Source of the DNA: Isoetes taiwanensis
Taxonomy: Eukaryota; Streptophyta; Lycopodiopsida; Isoetales; Isoetaceae
Direction: 5' to 3'
Assembly (NCBI GenBank): GCA_021234155.1
Contig: JAJEKV010000034.1
Location: 14,434,671-14,498,670, forward strand
DNA: 64,000 nucleotides
Under the pieces are notes generated by a model. That model did not search any database. It saw nothing but the letters and a program-made list of their open reading frames with translations, and was not told the origin of the DNA. Within the stretch, counting starts at the first letter, position 1. The number at the start of each line of letters is the position of its first letter. The translations under genes and the position numbers were made by a program. Shown here in pieces: positions 1-12,707 of this stretch.

Positions 1-2505
1 ACCATAATGTGTGTCTTAGTTTTCCATAACGTAAGCCTTTTTACAGATTACCAAGTAACAACATGTCGCACCTATATCCAAGTCTCACCCACCTTTGCTC
101 TTACTATACCTTTAACTTCGAATTCAACTTTGACACCAACAACTAAACGATACCAAACTTCTCACTCAAGAGAAACTCGTCAAGAACCAAATAACAAGGA
201 CGGTGAAGCATTAAACCCCTAGCACAGACTGGAAAGCTAGACTCGTAAATTCCAAGTCACCAAAGCAAAGGCCAATCATACCAATAAAGGCTAAACACGA
301 GAGCGAGCCCTTCATTATGCTCATAAAGTATAAGCATGAAGAAAAGCACCATTGATATGTTATAAGAATAAAACAGCCTGAAATTCTAAGCAAAAATATC
401 CATGAATAAAATAACTGGAAAACCAAAGATGAAAATAAGAAAACTCCTGATGTCAGCATGCCCTTTGCCACGGTGATTCTCTATTGGAACTTAAGAGAAG
501 AGGTATTTTTAACTAGGGCTATTTTGCTAGTTTTTCTGGCCCTTCTAGGCCGTCAAGTTTGTGGATTTTGATACAAACTGCCATAAGAGGTTCCTCCTGG
601 GCAGGTTGTTGCAAGCTTGGAGGTGATAAGTAAGAACAGCATATATGCTGACTTGGAGAACATGCAGGTAACATTAAGGTACGAATCTAAAATAATGGCA
701 ATCTTGAATCTTGTTCTAAGTTGTGATACACAATTTTTTTGGAGGTATCCAACATACGATTAGAACCACATCTCTGATTCTAATAGCTTTGATTCAAGAT
801 GGAATACTGGACTATATAATCTCCAGAAACAACCAGTCAACCAATTTTAATAAAACGTAAGGATAGGGCTTCTTTTGAAAGTTAAACCTGGAATCATTTC
901 TCATGGTGTGATATTACTAAACAGTGATGGCATGAATGTAAAGATTTTATAACTTACAAAGTCATTGGAGGAATTTTTGTTCTACTTCTTTGTTGGACCT
1001 ACAATCTATTTCAGTTATTCCGTAGTAGGACTTCACTCTAGACCCCAGAACTTATCCAGTAGATGAGGTGCAAAAGTTTGTGCAGTTATTGCATGAAGAC
1101 AATAAAAAATATATAATAATGGACAATAAAAAAATATATAATAAGCATTTGTCTTGGTAAATCTCCTAATCCTTGTGGTACTCGAGTGTGACATCAAGTT
1201 TTTAAGGTTTTGCAGGAATCAAGCTTGATGTAATCCCAAACTTTATCCTAAAGTAACTACTTTCTAGACTCAGGAAATTTTCATCTTCTATAAGACCATT
1301 CCTTTTGATGGACTGTGGATAGACATGGTTGATATGCAAAACGATATTACAAATGCAAAACAAAAGTTTTATGGCATACCTTCATGTATCTAACGCCCTG
1401 AAATGTACCATCTATACCACAATGCCTAAAGAATAATATGACACATCTCAAGAATAATATGAACCCATATCCCTATTGCATCAATCGTGTGCAAAATTTG
1501 AAGGTGTAATAACAAAAAAATTTATGATTTAAGCAAAAGGATCTCATGAAAAGATGCACAACATCTAAATATGTTAAATCCATGTCCCTGTTCCAAAATA
1601 TAAAGACCATCTAACCCAAAGGCTATATATTTGAATGACCCAAAGATAGAACAAAATTAACTACCAGAACAATTCTGCCCATTTTCAAGCAATTACAGCA
1701 ATAGGATAATATACATGATAAATAAATAAAGAAAAGCAAAATATCCCACAATTAAAGTACACTACAATCATAGCCTAATGCACCTGTAAAGCATTAATGG
1801 TTCTATAAAAAAAATCATCTTCTTTGACCTGAAATAACAGTTCCTAAACTGGAGTACAATAGAAGAAGTTCAAAATAAATGACTAGTTGTGAGCAATCCT
1901 GATGATCTTTATCCTGCATGATGATCTTCATGAGCCGTCTTGCATGCCTCTGCTCATGAAGCAGGCCTAGAAATATTAAGTTACTTGAGAAGCATTTCTT
2001 CGGACTTGAGAAGCATTTCTTCTGAATTTTTCAAAAAAGAAATTTGAATGTGAATAATAAGCCGACCTAAGATTTGAAAAAGCCAATCTAAATAGTAAGC
2101 AGAAGCAGGACCATCCAATGAAATGAAAATAACATCCACACCATTTGAAACTATCTGGCCAATGGCACTTAAAATATTAGAAAATTAACATCCATTTTTC
2201 CAACATGTTTTATACACATCAACAGAAGATAACACCCATTTTTCCAACACAATTATCGACAAAAATCTAGCTTTAATCCAAAAGCGAAGCTAAAACATAG
2301 CTAGTTGTGTAGAAGCACGAATCTAGGCCTCTTTGTTGCTCCTTTTCTCACAAAAATGGGAAAATTAGAATATGTGGTTTGCAAAAGCATTTTCCCTGAA
2401 GCTCCAAAACTTTTGGGCGGAAATCCAAAGCTGAGCTCCTAAATCGATTCAAGTGTTGCAAGAGCTGGGTGAACTTCCATAAACAAAGAAAAATGTTTTA
2501 TAGCC
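1..2505. other. Intergenic, no gene recognised
   Basis: AT-rich sequence with only short chance reading frames on both strands. No protein motif, RNA gene or transposon terminus could be recognised. AT-rich microsatellite-like runs occur near 1100-1140. Confidence 0.6.
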
Positions 2506-2508
2506 TAA

Positions 2509-3072
2509 GGGCCGCTTCACACTGGCCTTTAAAGTGTCGTTAGGTTAAAAATTTTAGCTTAACTGCGCTTCACATTGACTTCCGTTAAAAAATTCCGTTA
2601 AGATTATGGGGTTAAAAAATAACGGCACAATTAAGTTAATAGTGCAAGATAATTGGGGTTCACATGATATTCCGTTAGGTTAAATTTTAACGACGGACTT
2701 AACGGCCCATAATTTTTCCTTTCAAATTTAAGGGTAGGGGGACATCCCTTAAGCTCCATTTGCGATTTAATTTTTAACCTAACGGCGTGACAGTCAGTGT
2801 GAAGCAATATTTAATGGTTTTCGTTATGTTAACTCTTGACATAACGACATGACAGTCAATGTGAAGTAATATTTAACTATTTCCGTTATATTAATTTTTA
2901 ACCTAACAGCGTAACAGTCAGTGTGAAGCAAGATTTAACGGTTTCTGTTATATCAGACTTTAATCTAATGGTAAGTGTGAAGTAAAATCTTTATGTTATG
3001 TTACCCTAACATAAAGGAAATTCCGTTACGTTAGCAATTTAACCTAACATAACGGCTAGTGTGTAACGACCC
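2509..3072. mobile_element. PIF/Harbinger-type MITE
   Basis: A 564-bp element begins GGGCCGCTTCACACTGGCC and ends with the imperfect inverse (GGGTCGTTACACACTAGCC when reverse-complemented). It is flanked by the 3-bp duplication TAA at 2506-2508 and 3073-3075. A GGGC-type terminus with a TWA target duplication is the pattern of Harbinger/Tourist MITEs. The interior has no reading frame. It is made largely of CCGTTA/TAACGG motifs in both orientations and, from about 2770 to 2955, three diverged copies of a unit of about 60 bp containing GACAGTCAGTGTGAAGCA. Confidence 0.75.
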
Positions 3073-3075
3073 TAA

Positions 3076-3540
3076 GAAGTCTATCGATTGACCCTTAAAG
3101 CTCGTGAGAACTAATCTTTTCATCATTGAGTTTAATGCATTCATGCCAAATCCTCTATAGCAATTTGACCCTTTTACCCTTATAATAAAGGATATGCAAA
3201 GCAGCTAAGCATTTGCCTTCTCTGAATCTGACAAATACCTAGAAGCAGGGAAAGAAAGGGACATAGTAAATACCTCTATAGCAGAAGTGAAATGATCTAA
3301 ATGCTCCAAAGCCAAGGCCTTGAAAGTAATAACCCGTAAATAAGCAAAAGCTAAAGATATGGCCAAAGATACGTGATGATTTTAAAAAGTTTGCTCTGAC
3401 CTTAAATATGATCTCCAAACATAAATTACCAATGTTCATTCTGAGGATTTACTTGTTTCTTATTTCCAATAATACCTAAGAAGCAAAATCGCAAACGAAC
3501 CTAAATGAAAAAAGCTCCTTGAAATCTATAGAATGCTACT
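3076..3540. other. Intergenic, nothing recognised
   Basis: AT-rich spacer between the MITE and the CGTCAG island. The short reading frames here have no recognisable product. Confidence 0.5.
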
Positions 3541-3557
3541 ACAAGAGGATGAGGGTT

Positions 3558-3803
3558 TGGCGTCAGACAAATTGAATGATTATGTCATGACGAATATCCT
3601 GGCGATTAAATTCCTGATGATATATCGTCAGAAAAAAACGTCAGTCAAATCGTCAGAAATTAAACGTCACATGTCGCATCAGAAAAATCATCAGAAAAAT
3701 CGTCAGATTTTTGCGTCAGATATAACGTCAGCATTTTCGGCAGACAAAACGTCAGAGCCTGCGTCACACAAAACGTCAGGCAAAACGTCAAAAAAAACGT
3801 CAG
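3558..3803 (+). repeat. CGTCAG-motif island
   Basis: About a dozen copies of CGTCAG (often AAAACGTCAG or AAATCGTCAG) occur at irregular 8-25 bp spacing, all in the same orientation, ending in a run of about 20 T. The open frame across it is a by-product of the repeat and is not read as a gene. The same motif, reversed, makes up the island at 15.94-16.30 kb. Confidence 0.7.
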
Positions 3804-3829
3804 TTTTTTTTTTTTTTTTTTTTCATTTT

Positions 3830-5240
3830 TAATCATAACAATTGATCCAAAAGCCTGTTTTGAGTGAAATTTGTTGCATTGGAAAGCTCTCATATAGATC
3901 TCTGCCAAGGTATATGATTGAATAAAGTTTGGTTAAATTATCTGGTTGAAAAGCTTAACCTTTTGGCTGGCTTTAGTTATGGTTTATTCAGTGTAACCTC
4001 CATTTGAAAACCTGTCGGGATTACTTACCTAGTAATTAATCTTTTGGTATTATAAACACTATGGATAAATGTAGATTCTATAAAAGATAATAATTATGAT
4101 GGTAAACTTTGAATCAACAGAAGAGTTGACCACTCATTCTAAACCTTCCTTTCCTTAAGCATTGTTTGGAAGTCACTATGTTGAAGTTTAGAAGATCCCT
4201 TGTCATGGTATCTCAAAATCTAGCATCACTTTGCTCCTTTTAGTTCCATTCGCTATTCATTCTTGAACTTGCCCCTTGCTACATACCATAATCCTCTAGC
4301 CATTATTTCCATCCCTACACCCATGCCATATTTTTATCCCATGTTCACCTTTTTGTTATGAATCCACTCCTTGAATACTTTTACATAGACCATTTTCTTA
4401 TTTTCCCATGCATAACCCTTGGGACTATTTATCTTCATCATTTTTGCTTTCCACCCCACAACCCTTGTTCTGTAATTTCTCACCTTTGCCCTTTTTTCCA
4501 CCATTCATTTCAACCATGTTGCTATTTTCCATGATCCATCCCTTTGAATTTTTAGCTAAGTACACCCTTTTTACTTTCATGATTATTCCCCTTGCCATAT
4601 TATTTTTTATCTCTATGCTTTCCTTACCATTTTATACCCTTGTTGTTGCCATGCCCCCTACTTTAAATATTTCTTCATGGTCGAACCTTGCCATTGTGTC
4701 TCAAGGGCTTTCCTAGAAGTAGGTGACCTCACTCAAATTTGCCTTGCACCAAATTGTTTTCCATGGTCAAAAGTATTTCATTTTTTAAAGCTCATAATTA
4801 TTGGCTTATTTTAACCCCTCCAGACCATGGTCGAAGACGTCTAGATACCTTAACAAGCGAATACGGTGAAAATACAAAGAAACTCTTTCTTCCCCCTTTT
4901 TTGTATGATTATGGCACTAACGGAGACCTGGCTTTGAAGCTTTGGAGAATTTTTTGCGAACAAGCGTGAAGTTGGTAGGCCTATATAAAGCACAATTTCA
5001 TTAATTTTGGACTTCTCGCAAGTCCACAAATATCTCAAATGGTCAATAGTGCGTCTAATATGGGGTTTTCCGCACCGAAAAATGAAGGTTTGACCTCAGA
5101 AAATGTGCTTTGATTGTGGTTTGGGGTGGCAAATGACCATGATAGATTCCTTGGGTTAAGGCGAAACGATTGTCCATCATTGAATCCTTGGGGAAGGCGA
5201 AATGGTTGATGCAGGTGACTTGCATGACAAAAGGTGTCCT
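3830..5240. other. Intergenic, no gene recognised
   Basis: Pyrimidine-rich stretches (4240-4720) produce hydrophobic chance frames with no family resemblance. No transposon ends were recognised. Confidence 0.5.
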
Positions 5241-5241
5241 C

Positions 5242-5351
5242 CAACTGGGCGGGCGCCCAAGTTGTCCTAAGGGGTGGTCACCACAATGGCCCGCAAAAAT
5301 TCCCATAAGGGCCAAACTAGGCGGGCGCCCAATTTGCCCTGGGAGGTGGTG
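5242..5351 (+). repeat. Palindrome-bearing direct repeat around a shared core
   Basis: Two imperfect copies of a unit of about 38 bp, each containing the palindrome GGGCGCCC, lie at 5242-5279 and 5313-5351. Between them is the core CAAAAATTCCCATAAGGGCC (5294-5313). Nearly the same core recurs at 22341-22360, inside an island built on a different palindrome. This looks like a small repeat family, not a gene. Confidence 0.5.
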
Positions 5352-5877
5352 ATTTGATAAATACGTAGTTATAATATTGTGTTTTGAAAATATTATATTT
5401 TCAAGATGTAAGTTTTTATTTCCCACGAATTTTGATTGGTGAAAGAACCTAGATCAATGATATCTAATGAAAATATAAAACTCTAACAAAAAGGAAGGAG
5501 ACCCCTAAATGTCACTACTAGATTTCAAACTCAAGCCCTAGGATATACAACCCCAAAGCCTTCACTAATGGTATATGTTCTGAATGCTGGTTTTTTCCAT
5601 GTATTATAGCGTTGAGTTCATCTTTCATTCTGGACCATTGATCCGAGGAATATTCACAGATCAAGGGCCCTTAATATTTTTACACACGCACCCACAAAAG
5701 TTTCAATGGTGCAAAACAGACCAATGGTTCCTGCCAAAAAAAAGGGGGGAAAAAAAGAAATGCAAAGCCCATTGAAGGCGGCTACGGACCGCCGGAATGA
5801 ACAGAAGGGCTAACGCCTCTCCCATGGTCAGGCAAATCTGCAGCCTCAGAAATCACCCTGCAGTGGCTTCAGGGTCA

Positions 5878-6036
5878 TTCGACCACATTCGCGCAGATTG
5901 GAGCATTCGAGCAAATCTTGGAGCAGATTGGAGCAGATTCGAGCAGAAAGGCTAAGAAAGGGTAAGAACGGCTAAGAAAGGCTAATAAAGGGTCAAATCT
6001 TGGAGCAGATTCGAGCACATTCGAGCAGATTGGAGG
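5878..6036 (+). repeat. GAGCAGATTCGAGCA-type repeat island
   Basis: Roughly ten copies of GAGCA(G/C)ATT or TTCGAGCA, interrupted by repeats of GGCTAAGAAAGG. The minus-strand frame spanning it (ICSKICSNAPIC-like low complexity) is read here as a repeat artefact. Confidence 0.55.
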
Positions 6037-6039
6037 CCG

Positions 6040-8499
6040 ATTGGGTGCCGGATATCCAGGAGTCAGGGCTAACCTGCTCAGAGCCACATCTAATGCGGCA
6101 TGCTCCTCCATTCTGGCAGCGGACGAAACCCTCTTCCCTTGCATTTTAGCAACACAACCAGCCTGCCTTCTGAAATAGGTCCGGATGCCCAGATGCCTAA
6201 ACACTAACCCCTGCAACAAATACACACACAAGAAATCCCCCAGAGCCAGCTTCCAAGTCCGGCATGCCCACGCCCAGGAGGTCCTCACCTGTCCCCTGCC
6301 CAGCCGCCTTCACATGCATTCCAAATTTGGACAAACTGAGCCTTTGCAAAAAAATCCACGGAAAAAGGGAGTTCTAGACCACCCAAAATAGCATGAAACA
6401 CTCAAGCTGCTCTCACATGGCAAATTATACGATTTCTTATACAATACCATACGCAAATCATAGTGCAAACCACTGCCTGAAAACCCTCCCCAACCCCAAA
6501 ACGAAAACATCATACTATATAACAAGCCAATATATTTATCATTCTCATTCCATATATAAAGCAGTATATTTTCTGTTTTTAAAAATTAGCAAGGTAATAC
6601 AGACGTGGGGTCGACACATCTGCTTATGTTGCATTTCTAAATTCAAAAAACTAGCAGAACTGCAGGGTTGGGAAGAAGGCTAGGCAGTCGGGCTCGCGTT
6701 GGGTTTTGCTTCCGTGGTAATTTGAAGATCCGCGGAAGGATCTCCTAGAAAGCTAATACGTGCTTGAATCCAATCGTCGGGCAGTGTTAAGGTGCAACAA
6801 TTGGGTATTTGATTGAGTGTGAAGCACATCGAATTGTGTTGTTGGTTGAGTGATGAATTGGTTACAATAATAATTACATGTGGGTGCTCCAAATTTCGTC
6901 GACATGGGCATGCAAATACACGACCTTATCTATTGGGGCACCAAGAAAAAGAAAAACCATCTTTGAAGCGCCTAAAATAGAACTACATTTGAACTTCATC
7001 CCCTTATCACAAAGGGACCATCGCCCCTAAAATTGAACTTTCAAAACATTAATAGCTTTCATTGTGCTTTTAAAAACTACCCAACTTACATTTTCAAGCC
7101 TTTTCTTGGGTCATTATGGTTTAAAACCATCACAAACTTATTTTTTTCAAACTTGTGTTGGTGTCATTGCTTTGATATTGATATTTAATGTTGGATTCTA
7201 ATGAGGCATGTATAATGTAATGTAGGTAAACTACAATTGGTTGTTTGGATATGATTTCCATATTGTTTCAAAGATGTTTTCCATTCTAACAATAGGAATA
7301 TCATAAAGACAATATTATTGTTCATGTGTTGCTTGTATATGATTATCTCGTAAAGGGAAAGCCCAAACAACAAACAATTTGCTAGAAAACATGCATTCGA
7401 TGTGAAATGACTGGAAAACCTGGACACTTATGTGGGGAAAAATTATCATGGTTCTCACAGTTGTCATAGTTAACATCCTGTAGAAACTTCTCTGAAATCC
7501 ACATCCATACTTCTGATTGTAGCTACATGATCAGCCAGGGTTTCAATCTTGGGCCGTTGCTAACATTAGGAAGGTTCTATATCGGCCCATTTAGATGTAT
7601 AATTCCAATCTAATGAAAAACAAAGACATGTTCAACATATAAGGACTCCATTCATGAAACAACATACAATCCAAGACATGCCCACCACATTGTCTTGAAC
7701 AGACATACTGCTTAGAAGATGGTGGAAGTTGATATGACTGGGGCATACAACTCAAACTCATCATTGGAATGGGACACATAAATATATCCCATTGTGACAG
7801 TTAGAATTTATAATACAATTGCAGTTATGACTATAACAAGGCACTTGAAAAGATAACATTATTAAGCTTCTCGTGCTCTTCTTGCATTTGCTTAAAAAGT
7901 ACTAGGGCACATGCACCTTGTCCATGTTGCATATCCTGCTATCATTGGACTCTATGATATCATGTCTCTATTTGGCAGCATTTTCAAGCATATTATTTGG
8001 GATAAAACTATGTCTGAGCATGCCATTTTGTAGAAATAGCCAATCACAATCTTTTTGTAAGCATTTTTCTATACAAATGTGCTTGTCTTTCTAACATTAA
8101 CAAAGATACGTAAAACAAAGAACACCATGATGGCCATCATAATTACTTACCTCTAGCAAAATGGTAGCAGAACAAAACCTTCCTTTATAACTCCCGATAG
8201 TAAAAAGATGTTGCGATGCAAAAATAAAACCCTTTGTTTGATTTTGTAGAGTTCAGGAAGCACTCACCTCCGGATATATGGCCCCATTCAAATTTCGGCA
8301 AGCCTAGGGATGGGTAAAGATGGAAACTAGTCTTTTAGCACTGAAATAGAAATACCCTGCCTCTTCTGTACAAAATTACAGGAAACAATGCATTCATCCT
8401 TCTAGAGTGCTGCAGAAACAATGGTTGATGCTACTATAACTAGTTTTTAGCACACAATACTGGTGAAACTAGTACTCACATTTAATATACCAACAAAAC
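6040..8499. other. Intergenic, no gene recognised
   Basis: No gene family recognised. A minus-strand frame at 6680-6892 has fairly balanced amino-acid composition but no motif I can name. Otherwise the stretch is AT-rich spacer. Confidence 0.4.
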
Positions 8500-8502
8500 C
8501 AG

Positions 8503-8815
8503 TTAAAAACCTGATTTAGCTTCGTCAGTTGAGTGCTCTTGTTTCTGGTCTGCAGATGAATCTGCCACATACTGCATGCCTTGCTCCATAGTTGCCTGGC
8601 CGCTTTCAGCATTTTGAGAGACATATTTGCCTATACAAGCATACTTTTTAGCCTTTGGTGGAGTATGTAACTTGTATTTGTCCACAATCTTCAACAAGAA
8701 CTGCTTGCTAGGCTCTGTATGTTTTCCCCCTTGCCTTTTGCACAGTCACGAGATCAAGTCCAGCTCCCTTGATTAAATTTATGAGCTCCTGTCTGGTAGG
8801 ATTTGAAGGATATTA
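8503..8815 (-). pseudogene. Possible exon of an unrecognised protein, frameshifted
   Basis: The minus strand reads NPTRQELINLIKGAG followed by LDLVTVQKARG up to a run of five G, then continues in another frame as GKHTEPSKQFLLKIVDKYK and a charged tail ending DEAKSGF. The two halves read like one continuous protein broken by a one-base slip in the G run near 8727-8735. I do not recognise the family. Composition is protein-like (LLKIVDKY core, K/E-rich tail), but no start codon, promoter or splice sites could be assigned. It may be an exon remnant or a decayed copy. Confidence 0.35.
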
Positions 8816-8829
8816 AAGCAACTAGGCAC

Positions 8830-10107
8830 AAAATTGCCTCAGAGATTACTGCAAAAAAAAAATAATGTTACCAGATCATCTCTGTATGTTCAAACTGTGT
8901 CGAGTTCCCTTCTTTGCAAATTCATGGCTCCACCGATTCAACTGTATTACGTTTTATTTGCAACCAAGTCAATTGCTAGCTACCAACTACAAGACGGTGC
9001 GCCAAATAACCAAATCGATGCACTGGTTGAGGTGCCAGCCTAAGGACGCTTCCAAGATAATTTGTCTGGAATCTTATCTCCAAGGGATAACATATTTTTA
9101 CATCAATTCAATGTACTCCAGAAGCGTCCTTTCTTCATCTAAAACTACTCTAGCCTATTTTATAGCAGAATGCTCTGTACCCAACTAAACCTACCCTGAT
9201 CCAGCTACATTTGCTTCCGCTGCTCGGGCTCACTGGAGCTCCATGTTGCCAAATGATGGGCTCAAAACTCCTGTGCATGCAAACACAAATCAAATTGCAG
9301 AAGAAACCCAGTTGCAAAAGAAATCAAAAAATCAAATTACTCACATTTAAACCCTCGTAGAAGAAATTGCAGAAGAAATTGCAGCGGACGGGAAACAAGG
9401 GTCTGAATATGGCAAAGAATCAAATTGCTGAAGAAATCCATTTGCAGCAGACGGCCATCCATTGGTCATGCCTCTTTCGTTGCCATCATTAGCCTTCCGC
9501 TGGTCATGCCTCACGAAATGAGAAGGCACAAATCCGAAATGGCCGTGTGATGCTTGAAAAACCTTAAAACAAAGGTCGAACCTAACCCTAGCTGTTATCA
9601 GCAACCATGAATACTCCGGCGGACAAATACTTGCTTTTCTAATTTCCCTGACCCTACGATCAGAAAATAACAAATCCGACGGCTAGAAATGAAAACAGCC
9701 GACGTGGCACGACACGTGGCATAGCTCAGAACGCAGGAAAGTGTGCAGGGGGGGGTTAGGCAACCCTGCTAAAAAAAAGGAAAATCCTACGGATGCCACG
9801 TTTTTCTTCTTATCTGTTTGAATGAATCTGCTCCGTCAAATGCTCTGCTTTCGACTTCCATTCCGGTGACCCCGCTCTCGCACATCGCCGCCATAGCTCA
9901 GGTACTGATGTAGGAGGTTGCCAACTATGAAGAAACAGCATGCTGTTTTGAAATGGGGGATAAGATTCCTTTGGTCTTCTTTTTGTTTCTTCTAACTAGA
10001 CCTCTCATTCTGCAGACTATGGTTCTGGTAGACGATGCAGGCGGCGAATGGCCTCGAATTAGCCACTCGCCCTGGAATGGATATACTCACGCTTGGGTGA
10101 TAATTGG
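8830..10107. other. Intergenic, upstream of the phytocyanin-like gene
   Basis: No gene recognised. ACGTGGC-type motifs near 9703-9720 (GACGTGGCACGACACGTGGC) resemble plant G-box/ABRE cores, but they lie about 440 bp upstream of the next gene, so their relevance is uncertain. Confidence 0.35.
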
Positions 10108-10110
10108 GAC

Positions 10111-10118
10111 TATAAAGG
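10111..10118 (+). promoter_or_regulatory. TATA box of the phytocyanin-like gene
   Basis: TATAAAGG lies 40-47 bp upstream of the ATG at 10158. This predicts a very short 5' leader. Confidence 0.5.
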
Positions 10119-10157
10119 CCCCTTTTTTTGCAAAGCAGAGCCTGAAGTTGGGCAGCC

Positions 10158-11074
10158 ATGGCCGTGCTGCCAATTATCGGAGCGCTTTTATTTGCATTCC
10201 ACGCCACAGAGCACATTGTCGGAGGAACTCAAGGCTGGCTTCTAGGTCCAGACTATGGCACCTGGGCAAAACGACAGGCCCAGGGTTCGAAATTAGAATT
10301 TGCCCCAACCATTAAAAATGCCTGCTTATATTTAAGGCTGCCGGAAATACATGAAATTATAGTGTATTTTCTCGGAAATCCTTAGAAATTTCTCCGAAAA
10401 TAGCCTGAAAAAACGCCGGAAAAATTTTTGGCTATCGGAAATTTTTTGGAATGATCGGATTTTTAAGGGAGGAACCCCCCCCAATTTCGAACCCTGGACA
10501 GGCCTTCAAAGTTGGAGATACACTCATTAAGTTTTTCTTCCTCTAAAACAGAGCATTCTTACCCGCATTGCGCTTGATTCTTCAGCCTATGCTCATTTTC
10601 TGGTCTGTAATCCAAAATGCCCCTTTGTTGCTTCATCACTGTGCAGAATTTGTGTTTAATAACGGAACAGACGATGTGATTGAATTGGGAAGCAAGACAG
10701 CGTTCGATCAGTGCTTGTTTACGGGGGGATCGATTGTAAAATCTCCGGCAGTGTTTCATCTGAGCGAGAAGAAGACGTATTATTTCATATGCACGTTTGA
10801 AGGGCGCTGCCAAGGGGGAGAAAAATTTTCGATCAAGGTGTCACTTTCTTTTTCAATGCGCAAGGAGGGCCAAACGAATCTAGGTTTGGAGCAAAATTTC
10901 TTTCGAGAAGACAGGCCAAGGCTCGGATCAATTTCTGCATATGGGCAGCAAAAGGGAAGGGGAAACTTTATAGCCGAAGAGGGGTCTGCTTCCTCGGAGC
11001 TCGAAAAAGGGGTATTAGCTAAGCGAAAAAGATCTAATCAGGGGAGGATCGAGTCATTTCAAGGGACCTGTTGA
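10158..11074 (+). pseudogene. Phytocyanin / early-nodulin-like protein gene split by a MITE
   Basis: The first exon (from 10158) encodes a hydrophobic leader, MAVLPIIGALLFAFHATEHI, followed by VGGTQGWLLGPDYGTWAKRQA, the classic start of a phytocyanin (a secreted cupredoxin-fold protein, usually GPI-anchored at the cell surface). Reading resumes at 10505 with FKVGDTLIKFFF, exactly where the family continues, after a 216-bp MITE. A later exon (about 10640-10850) gives DDVIELGSKTAFDQC and YYFICTFEGRCQGGEKF, the second half of the cupredoxin fold with its disulfide cysteines. The positions that bind copper in plantacyanins (His in the first loop, His and Met/Gln in the C-terminal loop) are T, R and E here, as in the non-copper early-nodulin-like subgroup. 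Splice sites between the halves are not clean. The C-terminal 75 residues are basic and unlike a GPI tail. With the MITE in frame the product stops at 10385, so the gene is probably dead unless the MITE is spliced out. Confidence 0.7.
10281..10496. mobile_element. hAT-type MITE inside the phytocyanin exon
   Basis: A 216-bp insert has perfect 14-bp terminal inverted repeats CAGGGTTCGAAATT and is bounded by the 8-bp direct duplication GACAGGCC (10273-10280 and 10497-10504). A CAGGG terminus and an 8-bp duplication are hAT hallmarks. Removing one duplication copy plus the insert restores an open phytocyanin frame across the junction, so both borders are exact. Confidence 0.88.
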
Positions 11075-11079
11075 CGGAG

Positions 11080-12700
11080 TTTTCTTTCATATCTCTTCGA
11101 CTTGCTGGGAGAAGCCTGAGTTTTTTTGCATGGCCAGCATTCAAAAACCAGTGATTCAAGCAGAGCATGTTTGGTCTGCTGCCCTAATTCTTCGTGTTTG
11201 CTTGAACTGACTCTATTTGAACAAATATGATGCAGGAGCACCATACATCTCGCCGATTTCTGTGGCTCCGACATCTCTACTTATCTACCAAATTGTAAGC
11301 CACTTTGAGTTTATGCAACTACATGACGTGAAATAAACAGAATTTTGAAAATGAAATCTGGTTATTGCTCTCACAAGCTTCTCACATGTTGTCCTTGACT
11401 TCTTTATCAGTTAGGAAAGTCCCCATTATCTGCTTTGTTTCCAAACGTTGCTTCCATCTTCATGCTTCTTGCACAGTGCCTTCATTTAGATCATGCTTTT
11501 AACTTGAAGACAACATATGGACTTCTTTCTGGGCATGGCATTCCCCAAGTAAGTTTCCATTCTATTCTTCCTAAACCACCGTTCAACCAACGATGTTGGG
11601 TCTGTACACAATAGAGGCTTGATTGCACTGACTTGAACGATGAATTAATTACTCATATTGCTTGGAATCGTAAGCCACAAATCAAGGCTCAATAGACAAA
11701 TTATCTCCTCCTTGGAACAGGGAAGCATAGTTGATTACAGAGGTGATTATTTTCTGGGATAAAATATATAGTTGCAGGACATGTATGTTAACATTATTGA
11801 TGGATCCATATAAGGATGTTGAACTAGTGTTTCCTTGCAGCTATTGCTTTGGTTGTGTAGAATATTGGCATGTTTCCACTTTGTCTAGTTAGAAGGTATC
11901 CAATGGCTTTGGTTGTACAAAATATTGGCAAGTTTTCACTTTGTCTAGTTGGAAGGTATCCAACTGCTACCACAGAGACTTAAACGTGTGGTTTTGGAGA
12001 ATCATTAAGAGCTGTATGATGACAACAAATGAAGGAACAATTTTTTCACGAAGATTATTTGGTGTCTCTTGCACGTCGTTAGTTGTTACATTATGTAATT
12101 TAAAAATCTTTTGAAAATAGGTAGGTAAGACATGCCATTGCCATTTGTGATGGCATTGATTTATAGGATTACCTCCATCGCACTTTCCCCTCACCCATAT
12201 TGAATATTTTGCAATAGCATTTGGTACAAATGGACACACCTGTAGTTGTAGTTGATGTGATCAAACACTTATGCAGCTACTATTGGGCTTCCCTTGGACG
12301 GAAGATCTTAATTAGTCATCCTCTATGACATGCAATTAAGAATGCAATTCTTGGTTGGGTTTTGTTGGTAGCTAAATAGTTCGATTCAAAAATTACATGA
12401 GTTGTAGAAGCCCAAATTAATGGGAACTTGCTATGAAAATGATGATTCAAATTCTCTTTGATGTTATGAGCATTTCATGTGTGCTTACGCTGCAACAAAG
12501 CCTACTATGTTGTCTTGATTGTTTTCCATTAATTTATTCTAGATATATGAAAGTGTATTAGAATTTGGCACAAGAAAAAGAAACTTGCCTTGATGAAGAG
12601 AAATGTTCGCGGCGCCGCCACCGCGATAAATTTCTTGTATTATTTAACAATACTCAAAACAAGTAACAATTAACAGGACAATAAAAATTAGGGTGGAATC
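11080..12700. other. Intergenic, no gene recognised
   Basis: AT-rich. A diverged duplication of about 60 bp (GGCTTTGGTTGTACAAAATA-type) occurs at 11843-11960. No coding signal recognised. Confidence 0.45.
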
Positions 12701-12707
12701 ACATTAA

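Noticed and set aside
3533-3832. 99-aa frame with KTS/HQK repeats
   Set aside because: It is a translation of the CGTCAG island and its poly-T end; no independent coding evidence.
4408-4716. 102-aa hydrophobic frame
   Set aside because: Pyrimidine-rich sequence gives F/L/P-rich chance frames; no promoter, motif or relatives recognised.
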